Source: Adiantum capillus-veneris
Lineage: Eukaryota > Streptophyta > Polypodiopsida > Polypodiales > Pteridaceae
Direction of reading: 5' to 3'
Assembly (NCBI GenBank): GCA_014529385.2
Contig: CM043944.1
Coordinates: 174,162,240-174,226,239 of the forward strand
Length of the DNA: 64,000 bases
Part shown: piece by piece, positions 54,640 through 64,000 of the stretch
How positions within the stretch are numbered: the stretch's first letter is position 1
How the letters are laid out: each line of letters begins with the position of its first letter
Notes under the pieces: generated by a model
The model's input: the letters and a program-made list of their open reading frames with translations, nothing else
The model's database searches: none
Told to the model about the DNA's origin: nothing
Made by a program: the position numbers and the translations under genes

Positions 54640-56158
54640 TGTAATGGAATTGGCCTATTAACTTGAGAGTAGCAAAAATTAGAGAGAGTACTTTTGAAAA
54701 ATTACTTTGTGAGCATAGTGGGTGAACATAATTGAAGTTAGCAACATAAACATAGCATTTAGTAAACTTTGCATGAACAATACTTTTGCAAGAGAGAGAA
54801 TTTAGAGAACATGACAACAGTTGAGGACTGGATTTATGTGGAGCCAGTCCCCCCTCCAATAGGCATTTGTATTATGATTTCTCCCATCAAGAGAGACTTG
54901 TTATAATACAATCTTTGTGCTCCTTCTGACCTAAGTGATGCAATGAAGATGGAAAGCTTCATGCATCATGAGCATAACAAAAACTTTGAAGAAAGCATTA
55001 ACTATCCCAAGCCTCAGTCCCAAGACCTCAAACACCTTAGAAGGTGGAGAAAGCTAGCAGGGAATGAGGGTAGGGAAGAGGAAGAAGAAACATTTCATAG
55101 GAGAAATAATTAGTTCCTCACTTATCATCACTCTTCTTGCTAGTATACATAATAGCATAGTAATCAATATGGAGAAGATGGCAAGCTTAAGCATTGAAGT
55201 ATGGCTCTTGGTTGGATTTTCACTCCATAGCCAAGAGTGTTGGTGTAGGCTCTCAGCCTCTCTACTTGCTTGGAGAAGGAGAGGGAGCTCTTGCACTTTG
55301 CACTTCACACCATGAGAGTGTGTGTGTGTGTGTGTGTGTGGGAGAGTATACCCCTCAAGCGACCGCCTAGCTTGCTTTGGTCAACCCCCCCCTTGTAGCT
55401 CATGCTTGAAGCTCATTGGACCCCTCTTGGCCTACTAGCCAATCACAAGCAAGGTCATATCAAGCAACGAGGGTAGCCTTGGGACAAGTGTCACCCTTTC
55501 CCCTTTGAGAGACAGGACTTGATAAATGCAAAAACAATCAATTAAATCTTTTAAATTATCATTGGACCTCTTGGGTGGCCAACCAATAGGCTTCAACCAC
55601 ACCATGAGGGCAACATGAGGAGGAACTTGACAAGTGTCTCTTTTGCTTTCTTTGTACTAAGCGTGCCTTGTGTGAGTGAGTGTGTGTGTGTGTTCTCTCT
55701 CATCCCCCCTCTTGTAGGGCTCGCCCCCTCCTTGTAGGGATTGGTATTGACTTTTGTACCACCTCAAGCACCTCAACCTTGGGCCTAGTTCTCACCACAA
55801 GCTTCGCCCTTAGGCCCCTCAAGCTTGAGCTGTGGGCTCTGAACTCAAGTACAACCCTAGCATCTCAAGCAAGACAAGCACCTCAAGCATCTCAAGCATA
55901 TTAGTCATCAGGCACCTCAAGCACCTTAGTCATCAAGCACGGCAAGCACCTCAAGAACCTTAAGCTTGGGCGGGGTTCCCACCTCAAGCTCATCCCTAGC
56001 TTACCTTATGGGCCCCTTTGCAACTGGCCCCATGTTGAGATAGATCTATAAGCACATGTCTATATCCTAACCCTTGTTCCCATTTATTCTCCCACATCAA
56101 ATGATCAGTTTAATATGAGAAAATCATTTGGGTTGGCTAGATGTTAGATTTTATGACA
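54640..56158 (-). repeat. 5' LTR of element C (shared with a truncated upstream copy)
   Basis: 1519 bp, on the minus strand TGTCATAAAATC...CCATTACA. On its upstream side (higher coordinates) lies a PPT and an integrase/chromodomain tail, so it is also the 3' LTR of the truncated copy. It contains TG microsatellites near 55316-55341 and 55677-55691. Confidence 0.93.
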
Positions 56159-57496
56159 TTACCTCTCTCTTGAAATCATAGTTGTCTCGACTATGAGGTA
56201 GAAGATATAAACCCTTGGTCATTAGTTAATCTTACTTAGCGGGTAGAGGATCCCTTTTTACCCTACGACATCTTTCCAAGATCGATGACTAATCCATTTG
56301 GTGCTTGGGAGACATAGTTGCCGCAAGCATGTCTGCTCTTTAGTCCATTTTATTTTCCCAAAGTAGAGTAACAAATTCTACTTGGTGTTTGAGAGACGTC
56401 GTCATCACAAACATGATTCTAAGCATGCATACTATTTAAATTTGTGCACAATTAAAAAGAGAACTAGTCTTATAAGACAAAAAAACATGGGTCATTTAAA
56501 AGAAATTTGTACATTTGCTTACTCTAATGTAGCTTTGTAAGCATTGACAAGGTTCATCCTATCCTTAAGCTGTATTCCTTGCATCCATCTAGCATCTCCA
56601 AAAGGATAATTTTTGAACTTAATAAGATATCATCAGATAATCTTACCATGTCGTAGTACCTTGTCTTCATGCCGAAGGATAGCTTCGGGTTGTAGCACCT
56701 CTTCTTGGTCTTCAACTTCGGGAGGGTCTTCAATAATTGGTTCACTTGGTGGCTCTACTTTGTATGGGTTAAGTAGGCTCACATGAAAGTCATTGTGTAT
56801 GAGCCAATGGTTGGGCAACTTGAGTTGGTAAGCCATCTCATTGATGGGCTTCAAGATTTGGAAAGGACCATAGTATCTTTTTGCTAGCTTAGCATAATAA
56901 TTTTGATGGCCTGTAGGATTTTTGCCCATCGTTTGCCTCAATCGAGCATTATGAAACTTAAGTAAGACCCAATCATTTTCTTTGAATGTTAAGGCCCTTC
57001 TGTGCTTGTCAACAGTAGCTTTTTACCTTTGTTGAGACATGGATATTGCCTCCTTAATATTTTGAAAAGATTCTTGTAGGTCACGACTATATTCATCAGC
57101 AGTGAAAATATTCCCATGTACTTTGAGTAGCAAGGGACTTTTAGGTCTTCCCTCAACTATCTCAAAAGGTGCTTATTCCTAGAAGTATGTACAGTATTAC
57201 TGTAGGCATACTCTACAAGAGGTAAGTACTTTCCCCATTATGAGCATTGATCTACTTTGATAACATAAGTTTTGAGTAGATCGAGTATCGTAATATTGGC
57301 TATCTGACTTTGGCCATCTGTTTGTGGGTGATAAGTTGAAGAGAAATTCAATCTTGTTCCTAGATTTTCAAAGATACCTTTCTAGAAATTACTAGTCATT
57401 ATAGGATCTCTATCTGACACGATGGATGTTGGTAATCCATGGTGTTTGAAAATATTAGATATGAAGAGAGTTTCCATTTGGTGTGCCTTAATAGCC
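56159..57496 (-). pseudogene. Integrase/chromodomain tail of a second, truncated element C
   Basis: Homologous to 49145-50535 throughout, including PPT, chromodomain, YYAKLAKRYYGPFQILKP, FHVSLLNPYK and IVSDRDP-MTSNF. Frameshifted in several places. Homology stops at about 57496, just after the codons for ...IKAHQM, where a copia relic begins. Confidence 0.9.
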
Positions 57497-58630
57497 TTAA
57501 TCCCCTTGGAACCACATCTAAGGCTTTGATACCCTATCCAAGCATGTATGTGTACCCGATTGCTAACACACAAGCATGACTATTTACACTGTGTATACGT
57601 TGCATCATTTTTGAAATTCAAAATCACTTTGTGAAGCTTCCAAATGCATGTATTCACATTTATTTGTACACACATCCATGCACATCCATGCTAATATGCA
57701 CATATAGTTGTTCATCACCAGATATGCCACAACTCTGTAGATGGTAGCTTTTCTACACAAATAGAATTTGACTCCTTTTTTGTTGAAGAGACATAGAGTG
57801 AATAAAATGAGCCCAACTTCTAGCATTTAAGCATGAACATGTATCTTGTCTTTATCCAAGAAACATGTGCAAAAATAGTAGTGTAACCCAAATAATCTAA
57901 TTGCCCTATCGACATCAAAATCTTTGGCAATTTGGCAATCTGCAATATAAACTTGGTGCCATTATGCATACAAAGTTCTATGGTCTCAATACCCCATATA
58001 TCTAGCTCATAAAAGTTACCCAATTTCATTGTACCATGTGTAGCAGTATATGTGGAGAACCACTTCTTATGAAGAGTTGCATGAAATCTAGCACCTTAAG
58101 TTCACTATCCAATTCTAAGCAAAACACTCGTCAAGAGCCACCAATGCATTAGGACTCAAATCTGACGTGAAGATGAACACATATGATGTATTTGTGACAT
58201 AAAAAACAGTTCGAGACTCAACACCATTAAGTTCTTCTATCTTCATGGTGCTCTTAGGTGTGTCATACTTCACTTTTTCTTTTCCTTTTTCACCCTATAA
58301 TGCACGGCAATCCTTCTTCAAGTGGCCCTTATTATGGTAGTGATAACATTCAATGTTCTTCATGTCTCTTCCATGGCTCTTGCTACAATTATTCTTGTGA
58401 TTGTGAGAATGACCACAACTACAATCATGCTTCCTTGTCTTGTCACGGTTGCCACTAGCCATATTCGCATCAGTATGTCCACTCGCATCAAGAGACTGTC
58501 GTCTAATCTCCTCAGTGAGCTATGTGCTAGTAACATCACTGAGTACTAGCTTTTCATTAGTTGTTGAGTTATTTATGGGTGTATTGAATGTGTCCCATGA
58601 TGATGGTGCATCCAAAGTTGGTATGTATGT
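57497..58630 (-). pseudogene. Ty1/copia relic: gag C-terminus, zinc knuckle, protease
   Basis: Minus strand. From about 58625: APSSWDTFNTPINNS, EKLVLSDVTS and LTEEIRRQS are a typical copia Gag end. Next is a His/Asn-rich linker and a zinc knuckle IECYHYHNKGHLKKDC in which the second Cys has become His. A protease region follows, with VLAI- and ILMSIGQLDYLGY-type motifs near 57880-57930 and a LYL-like stretch. The 57503-57694 part matches 1729-1922. Several stops. The element is cut at 57497 by the truncated element C copy. Confidence 0.82.
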
Positions 58631-59545
58631 GAAGTGGACAATGCAGTGCTATGGGTGTCTACAAGTGCATGCAAGTGATTATTGAGATGTGGTCTTCTGA
58701 TTGTTTTTAGGCCAAGAAGGCTCCAAAGAGGGCCAATTGGCTTGGTAGGGCAAGCTTTCCAAAGTGTTGGAATTGTGCTCTAGAATTTGATGTTTGAGAT
58801 GCTCTACGAGCTAGTCTAGGTGGCTCCTCAGACAAAGCTACATGGTGAAAATTACGATTGTCTAAAGAGGGAATCCTTTGCAGATCCCTGATGTATAGGG
58901 CAAGTGTAGACAAATGATTGGAGTTGAGTCAATGGAGAGATGTGAAGTGCTTGAGTTGTGGTGCATGCTGGTCTTTTTGGATCATCAATCAAAGTTTGGA
59001 TGGGCAAGTTATGGCTAGTTGAAGATTTGTAGGGGGTTAATTATGTGGCAGTTTGACCACCTTGGTAGGCATGCCATCTGGAGTTCTTTTGAGGTTGCTA
59101 GAGTTCTAGAAGGTAATGTGCACTATATGGACTTGTCCAGATTTGACGGTTTGTCAATTGGAGTCATGAATGGTAAGATATGCCCAATCAAAGTTTGAAG
59201 CCATTGCAGACAGGGTGGTGTCAGATGGTTTTGTCCAGTTTGGGGCTCGTCTTTTGAGGTTGAGGAAGAGTCAAAGTGTAGCTAGGTGCTTGGAGTTTGG
59301 ATTCAAGAATGTGGGCTTCCAATCCAACTTTACCGCTTGGGCATCGGATCATTGAGCAAAAAATGGCAGGGTAGAGAAGTTGGGATGGAAAAAAAGTTTT
59401 TATATCTATATCACTTGAAATTTTGGGAGCTTGGAGGGCTAGATCAACATGGTAGTGCCACGTGGCAAGAGAGGTGATCCCACATGCAAGCGCAAGGGAG
59501 AAAATTTTATGGTATTTGTAGCAAGGCATGGCCCTTCAGTTGATC

Positions 59546-59676
<131 letters not shown>

Positions 59677-60214
59677 CCCCCTATCATGAGCTATGGTGGG
59701 GCACACATGCGCGCTACGCATTAACGCAGGGGAAGCTCTATCTGGTGGTTTTGGTGGAAGTTGACGGCTCCACTGGCGGCACACTCCTGGTGGTAGTTGA
59801 ATGACAATGATGATGTGGTAGGCCTCTAGGGGTCCGTTCACATGGCTCAAGAGGCGCAACTATTTTTTTGAAGGCAAAAAGGCACATTCCCCCCCACTAG
59901 CGACCTTGTGCAAGGTGGGTTCCAAGGAGGGAGGAGTGAATTTTAAGGTGAACTTAAAGCAGGTCAAAGCTAGTCAAAGGGTCTATCCCAAGAGGGTTTA
60001 TGAGTTCAAAGTAGAGATAGAGAAAAAGAATGGAGTGCCAAGTTTCCCAAGTGCCAAGGGGCATTAGCAAAATTGCTAGTGCTCCACCATGGCTCAGATA
60101 AAAGAGAGCAATTGGAGCAAGTCAAGCAAGGGCACTGCCCTCCTCAAAGGTGCTAAAGTTGGATTCCACATGGACCAATAGGGGTGAAAATACCAAAAAT
60201 GAGTGGAACCCCCC

Positions 60215-60220
60215 TATAAA
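60215..60220 (+). promoter_or_regulatory. TATA box of LTR-like unit 1
   Basis: TATAAA in CCCCCTATAAAGGG, about 40 bases after GGACCAATAGGGG. The same pair is in unit 2. Confidence 0.5.
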
Positions 60221-60834
60221 GGGAAATTTTTGTAGCTAAAAGAGGTTCGCACATTCTCATCGGGTTAGATAGTTGCAGATGGATGGTTAGAGAGGATGTG
60301 ATTGCATGGACCTAAATTGCATGATTTGCAGTGCATGTTAATCTTTTTGGATTGGCAATCAGAGTTCAAACAGTCAAGTTATGGGCAAATAAAGCTTTGC
60401 AGGGGCCAATTCTATGCTAGTTTGGTCACCTCGGTAAGTGTGCCGTCAACGACTTTCCTAAGCTCATAGGGTTTGCAAAGATGGTATGCAACATTGGTGT
60501 AACGAAAGTTGGTTGATGTTGCAAGTAGTATTTCACAGTGCTAGGGGCCATCCATAGGTGTAGGGCAAGGGGCTAAAGTAGGTATAGAGGACCTTGGTAG
60601 ACAGGTGATAGAGGGAGTGTATGCTTGAGATGATTTTTTAGGCCAAGAGAGCTCCAAAATGGGCCAATTGGCTTTGCAAGTCTAGGTGTCCAAAGGGTTG
60701 AGTTGATGCTATGGGATGTGATGTTTGACGTGCTTTATGAGCTGGTCTAGACGGTTCCTCAAGCGGACCGATATGGAAATTATGTCAGTCCAAATTTGGA
60801 AGGCTCTGTAGAACCTCGATGAATAGGGCAAGTG

Positions 60835-61303
60835 CATTATTAAGAAGAGGATGGGGTCTAGAAGGGCCTCTTTATTTGCCATGAGATTATGGAGGTGATT
60901 AACATTGGACAAATAGATACATGCTATGTGTGCAAGAATGGTGGGTGTGTAAGAGAGGTGTAAGAGTGGTCAAAGGATGCACTTTACCTCCCAAAAAGGG
61001 GGAGGACAAATCTATGATTTTCGCTCTTACATAACTCCTACATATGATCTCCAATTTGAGAGGAGATTATAGATCTAGAATCTGCATGGCGAGCTCTTTC
61101 CATAGATATGTTATTTGATATACTTTTGCCCGCTAGATTTTAAATTTCATTTTGGGGGGGAAATTTGAATTCAAATAAACTAGCCGTTCTACCTATTTGA
61201 AATCAAAAGTTTTCCTTTGATTGCTTTCTTAATACTAAAGGTTTGACTCCCTTAGACTACCAAATAAAGAGGCCCTCCTAGACTCCATTCTCTTCCGAAT
61301 GGG
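60835..61303. mobile_element. MITE-like element, about 470 bp
   Basis: Inverted ends: left CATTATTAAGAAGAGGATGG then GTCTAGAAGGGCCTCTTT; complement of the right end CATTCGGAAGAGAATGG then AGTCTAGGAGGGCCTCTTT. It is flanked by GGGCAAGTG (60826-60834) and GGACAAGTG (61304-61312), a nine-base target duplication with one change. Unit 1 of the host repeat lacks the insertion and has a single GGGCAAGTG at 58897. Nine-base duplications fit the Mutator superfamily. No coding capacity. Confidence 0.72.
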
Positions 61304-62185
61304 GGACAAGTGTCTAGAATTGGAGTGAGAAGATAGGATTGAAGGGCTTGAATTGTGGATCATGCCGACCTTTTTGGATCTTCGATTGAAGCCCGGATGG
61401 GAAAGTTATAGCCAATTGAAAATCTGAGGGGGGCCAATTGTGGATCAACTTGACAACATTGGTAGAAGTGCCATTTGGTGGTTTTTGGGCCTCAACAAGG
61501 TTCCATAAGGTAGAGCATAGCATGTGGAGTTGACAAGACTTGCCGATTTCACAATCACGTTCATGGTTGCAAAGTTACTATCTGTTAAAGTTGGGGTGCA
61601 TTTGCCCAAGGAGCGGTGACAGATAGTTTTTGTCGATCTTGGCGGCTTGAGTTTGCAGTCTTGGAGAAGCTGGAATGCGGAAAGCTCCATATGCATTGGG
61701 GTCAGGAATCCAAACTTTGATGGTGGCTTTATAGAATGTGAATCTGACTTGAGAGAAAAAAGTGACAGACGTGAAGGTGGGGAACAAGACAAATTTTTGA
61801 TGACTTTTATGAGGGTTATTGAGGAAGTTTGGAGAGGTGTCTCACCTTGGAGTGCATGTGGGTGGGTCATAAATCCACATGCACAAATTTTGACAGATCC
61901 CTTGGGGTACATATACGATTTTGTGGCCCTTAGTTGGTGTCAATGTGGAGGAAGGAGAGCTTCTTGGAGCTCACGGCCATGGCAGGTGCGTGCACGGCTC
62001 TGCTGGGTGGCGCATGGCTGTTTTGGTGGTCCTTCCGTGGCCGGTGGCTCACAAAGTAGGGGTGTGGCAATGAGGGAGTGTGTTGATAAGCCAATTCAAG
62101 GGCTTCAAGGCTTGTATAAATTGCCAAATGAAGAGCCAAAAGGGTCCAATGAGGTTCAAATTTGTCAAAATTGGATGTAGCCCCT

Positions 62186-62192
62186 TATAAAA
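62186..62192 (+). promoter_or_regulatory. TATA box of LTR-like unit 2
   Basis: TATAAAA in GCCCCTTATAAAACCG, downstream of GTCCAATGAGG. It could drive the gag relic that follows. Confidence 0.45.
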
Positions 62193-62340
62193 CCGAATTT
62201 TTAGACCTTTTAGGGGGCTTTTTTTCTTAGTTTTGGGACTGTGAGAGATAGAAAAATCCAAGTGAGAAACTGCATGGGTTGTTTTTATCAGAGCTCGTCG
62301 ATGTGGCATTGCAATTGTTGTGAGAGCACTCTATTAAGAA

Positions 62341-62780
62341 ATATCAAGCCATTTCCCCCCGCTTTTAACATTGTTTTCCCTTCCCCCTTCTCTTTCTCTT
62401 GCTCTTTGTGTGTGTGTTGATGCCGACGGAGGTGTGTGCATGCGGACCATTTTTGTGGTGCAAAGAGGGTGAAATTGAATTGTATTGTGTGTCAAAAGGG
62501 ATGAAACGAGCATTGGTGGTGTGTGTGAGTTGAATGGTGATCTTGCTAAGCACGTGTGCGTTGAGAGGTGTGCAGGTGGTGGCATGTTAGTGTGTGTTGT
62601 AGCTTTTGAAGGTGTTTTGGAAAGGATAGGGGTGTTGTGAATACTCTACACTATAGAGAGGCATGTGTTGTGTGCTGGGTGTGTTCCCCATTCCCCCCCT
62701 CCATCTTTTGGTGCCCCCACTGAGGAGCACAATGATTGCTTGTAGTTTGATGAGAAGGCACAATTCTTTTCATTGGTGAG
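62341..62780. other. Region between LTR-like unit 2 and the gag relic
   Basis: GT-rich and T/C-rich sequence (TGTGTGTGTTG near 62408) without a reading frame or motif that I recognise. It would be the leader of the gag relic if unit 2 is its LTR. Confidence 0.4.
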
Positions 62781-63660
62781 CATGGCGATGCAAAGCAATG
62801 GGACAATTTTCATAGGTGAATAGAATTTATATGAGTGGATTGCACACTTTGAGATATAAATGTTGTCACTGTGTATGCCTAACAAAGACAGCAAGATGCA
62901 AATGTTTTTGCTAGTGATGTGTGGTAAAGCTAAGGTGTGGTACGAAGCTTTGTAAGGTGAGGCGAGGCATGCTTGGCCGGTGCTACATGCACGTTTTTTG
63001 CATGATTTTAGCAAGGAGATGCATCCCCTAGTCAAGATGGATGCAAAACTGGAGGTGCTCAAACAAGATGTAAGTGAAGATTTCAATTTGTTTTTGGATT
63101 GTTTTGAAGCATGTTAGGTAGAATTAGCGGCAGCCATGCAGTTGGTTAATGGAGACTTTTTCAAGCTGGACAAATTCATAGTGTACCTGCATCCGAAAGT
63201 GATAGAAAAGGTGGACTTTGCAAGCCCAAAGAATTAAAATGGTGCCATGCTGATTGCAAGGGAAAACAGTAAGAAGATAAAAAAGAAGATTGACCGAGGA
63301 ATTTTGGGCTACAAAGTGATGGTTCCTACCCAACCTCAAGGTCCTAGAGAGGTTTTTCATGAGGAGAGTGACCATGGGAATTGGGGTGTAGTAGTGGTTC
63401 CACAAAATTGGGTCCGTACGGTACAAGATTTGTTTGAGTAGATGCAGTAGTTGCGACTAAGTGTGATGGATAGAGGATAGCAAAGAGGAGCAAGAGGTAG
63501 GGCAAGGCCATACAAGGTAGCTTTTAAAATTGTGGAGAAGAAAGACATTATGTGCCAGATTTCCCTCATCCACCACGGGAAAGAGGTGGTATATACCCAT
63601 TTTTTGGTAGGGAAAGAGGACAAGGGCAATACGATGGCCAAAGAGAGCAAGAAATCAAGA
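62781..63660 (+). pseudogene. Gag relic of an LTR retrotransposon
   Basis: Starting near 62782 (MAMQSNGTIF), one frame with stops about every 20-60 codons reads NLYEWIAHFEI, KMQMFLLVMCGKAKVWYEAL, HARFLHDFSKEMHPL, VLKQDVSEDFNLFLDCFEA and FIVYLHPKVIEKVDF. This follows the pattern of a Ty3/gypsy capsid (G-A--WY, FL-GL). A basic stretch follows (ENSKKIKKKIDRG, RGARGRARPYK). Zinc knuckle not seen. Too degraded for a clade. Confidence 0.7.
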
Positions 63661-63811
63661 ATCTAGGGTAGCTAACCCTGCTAGATGGTGGTGAAGTCCC
63701 ATAGTGAATATCATCAGAGTAAATAAGCAGGATGTTGAGGTTTTGACCAATAAAAGGGCAAGAGCTGAAAGGGAATAGAGACCAGGAAGATACTAGAGCT
63801 CTTAGATTTGT
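63661..63811. other. Tail after the gag relic, unassigned
   Basis: No frame of useful length. A NKQDVEVLTNKRARAE-like string on the plus strand could be a remnant of a protease-side linker, but I cannot support it. Confidence 0.3.
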
Positions 63812-64000
63812 TCTTCCGAAGTGATATATCCTCCTACAATTCCTTGTGCTACCTTTTCATCTGGAGTCAGCTTAGGTTTAGCAGTTGTGTTAGCCTTACC
63901 CTAATATTCATTGGAAAAATTCTTTGATGAGATACTGTTGGTAGATTGGTCAGAAGAGTTATCATTCTTACCATTCTTACCGTTCTGAGGAGTCTGCGAG
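63812..64000 (-). pseudogene. Unidentified reverse-strand coding scrap at the window edge
   Basis: On the minus strand, one frame with a single stop reads SQTPQNGKNGKNDNSSDQ, then a Ser/Asn-rich stretch, the stop, and KPKLTPDEKVAQGIVGGY. Asn/Ser-rich linkers like this occur in Gag proteins, but no domain can be named. It continues beyond the window. Confidence 0.3.

Larger units (their letters stand above)
47564..56158 (-). mobile_element. Element C: Ty3/gypsy chromovirus, reverse strand
   Basis: Its 5' LTR is at 54640-56158 and its 3' LTR at 47564-49144, the latter lacking 44 terminal bases where element A joins. PBS complementary to initiator tRNA-Met, gag with RS-like region and zinc knuckle, PR, RT, RH, IN and a C-terminal chromodomain appear in standard chromovirus order on the minus strand. 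Stops and frameshifts in PR, RT, IN and chromodomain show it is dead. Confidence 0.94.
60636..62340 (+). repeat. LTR-like long repeat, unit 2 (holds a MITE)
   Basis: Diverged direct repeat of unit 1, interrupted at 60835-61303 by a small TIR element. It contains CCAAT (62147) and TATAAAA (62186-62192) and lies just before a gag relic, so it may be the 5' LTR of that element. No PBS could be recognised after it. Confidence 0.55.

Overview
The window is plant nuclear DNA made almost entirely of transposable elements. I find no convincing host gene and no rRNA or tRNA gene. Plant-type Ty3/gypsy elements primed by tRNA-Asp and by initiator tRNA-Met, a chromovirus with a C-terminal chromodomain, Ty1/copia relics, TIR elements and long GA microsatellites point to a land plant with a large, repeat-rich genome. 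I cannot name the species from sequence alone.

Layout. 1-518: reverse-strand LTR of family B, cut by the window edge. 519-1500: nothing recognised. 1500-3737: antisense Ty1/copia scrap joined to an unidentified segment 'X'. 3738-4274: tail of the third ORF of a truncated family A copy, followed by an LTR (4327-5219) that also serves as the 5' LTR of the main family A element (4327-47563). Element A carries a tRNA-Asp-type PBS, a decayed gag-protease, a 6.2 kb TIR insertion (10126-16317) containing an array of large hairpins, RT/RNase H/integrase, a second protease domain, a long spacer and a third ORF. That third ORF is split at 24157/43235 by a complete but mutated family B element (24158-43234). 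A and B are diverged relatives with the same unusual plan: LTR, PBS, leader with palindromes, Gag-PR1-RT-RH-(H2C2 module x2)-IN-PR2-tryptophan-repeat tail, internal polypurine tract, about 2.7 kb spacer with more palindromes, coiled-coil ORF3, PPT, LTR. Element A abuts the LTR of a reverse-strand chromovirus C (47564-56158), behind which lies a truncated tandem copy of C (56159-57496). Then follow a reverse-strand copia gag/protease relic (57497-58630), LTR-like long direct repeats with a MITE and a 125 bp GA tract (58690-62340), and a forward gag relic (62780-63660).

No element looks fully coding-competent: frameshifts and C-to-T type stop codons are scattered through A, B and C. B is the youngest of the nest, since its two LTRs differ by only about 15 substitutions by eye, and its gag ORF of 1353 codons is open.

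The most interesting signal is a set of 24-base near-perfect palindromes centred on ACGCGT. They are placed in the gag leader and in the pre-ORF3 spacer of both A and B. The two families use different but symmetrically compensated versions (CCTACGCGTAGG in A, CATACGCGTATG in B), and half-sites of the matching type lie in the transcribed part of each family's own LTR. Together with a second protease after integrase, a duplicated zinc-binding module and a conserved ORF3, this suggests a distinct lineage of non-chromovirus Ty3/gypsy elements with a family-specific cis-acting palindrome system.
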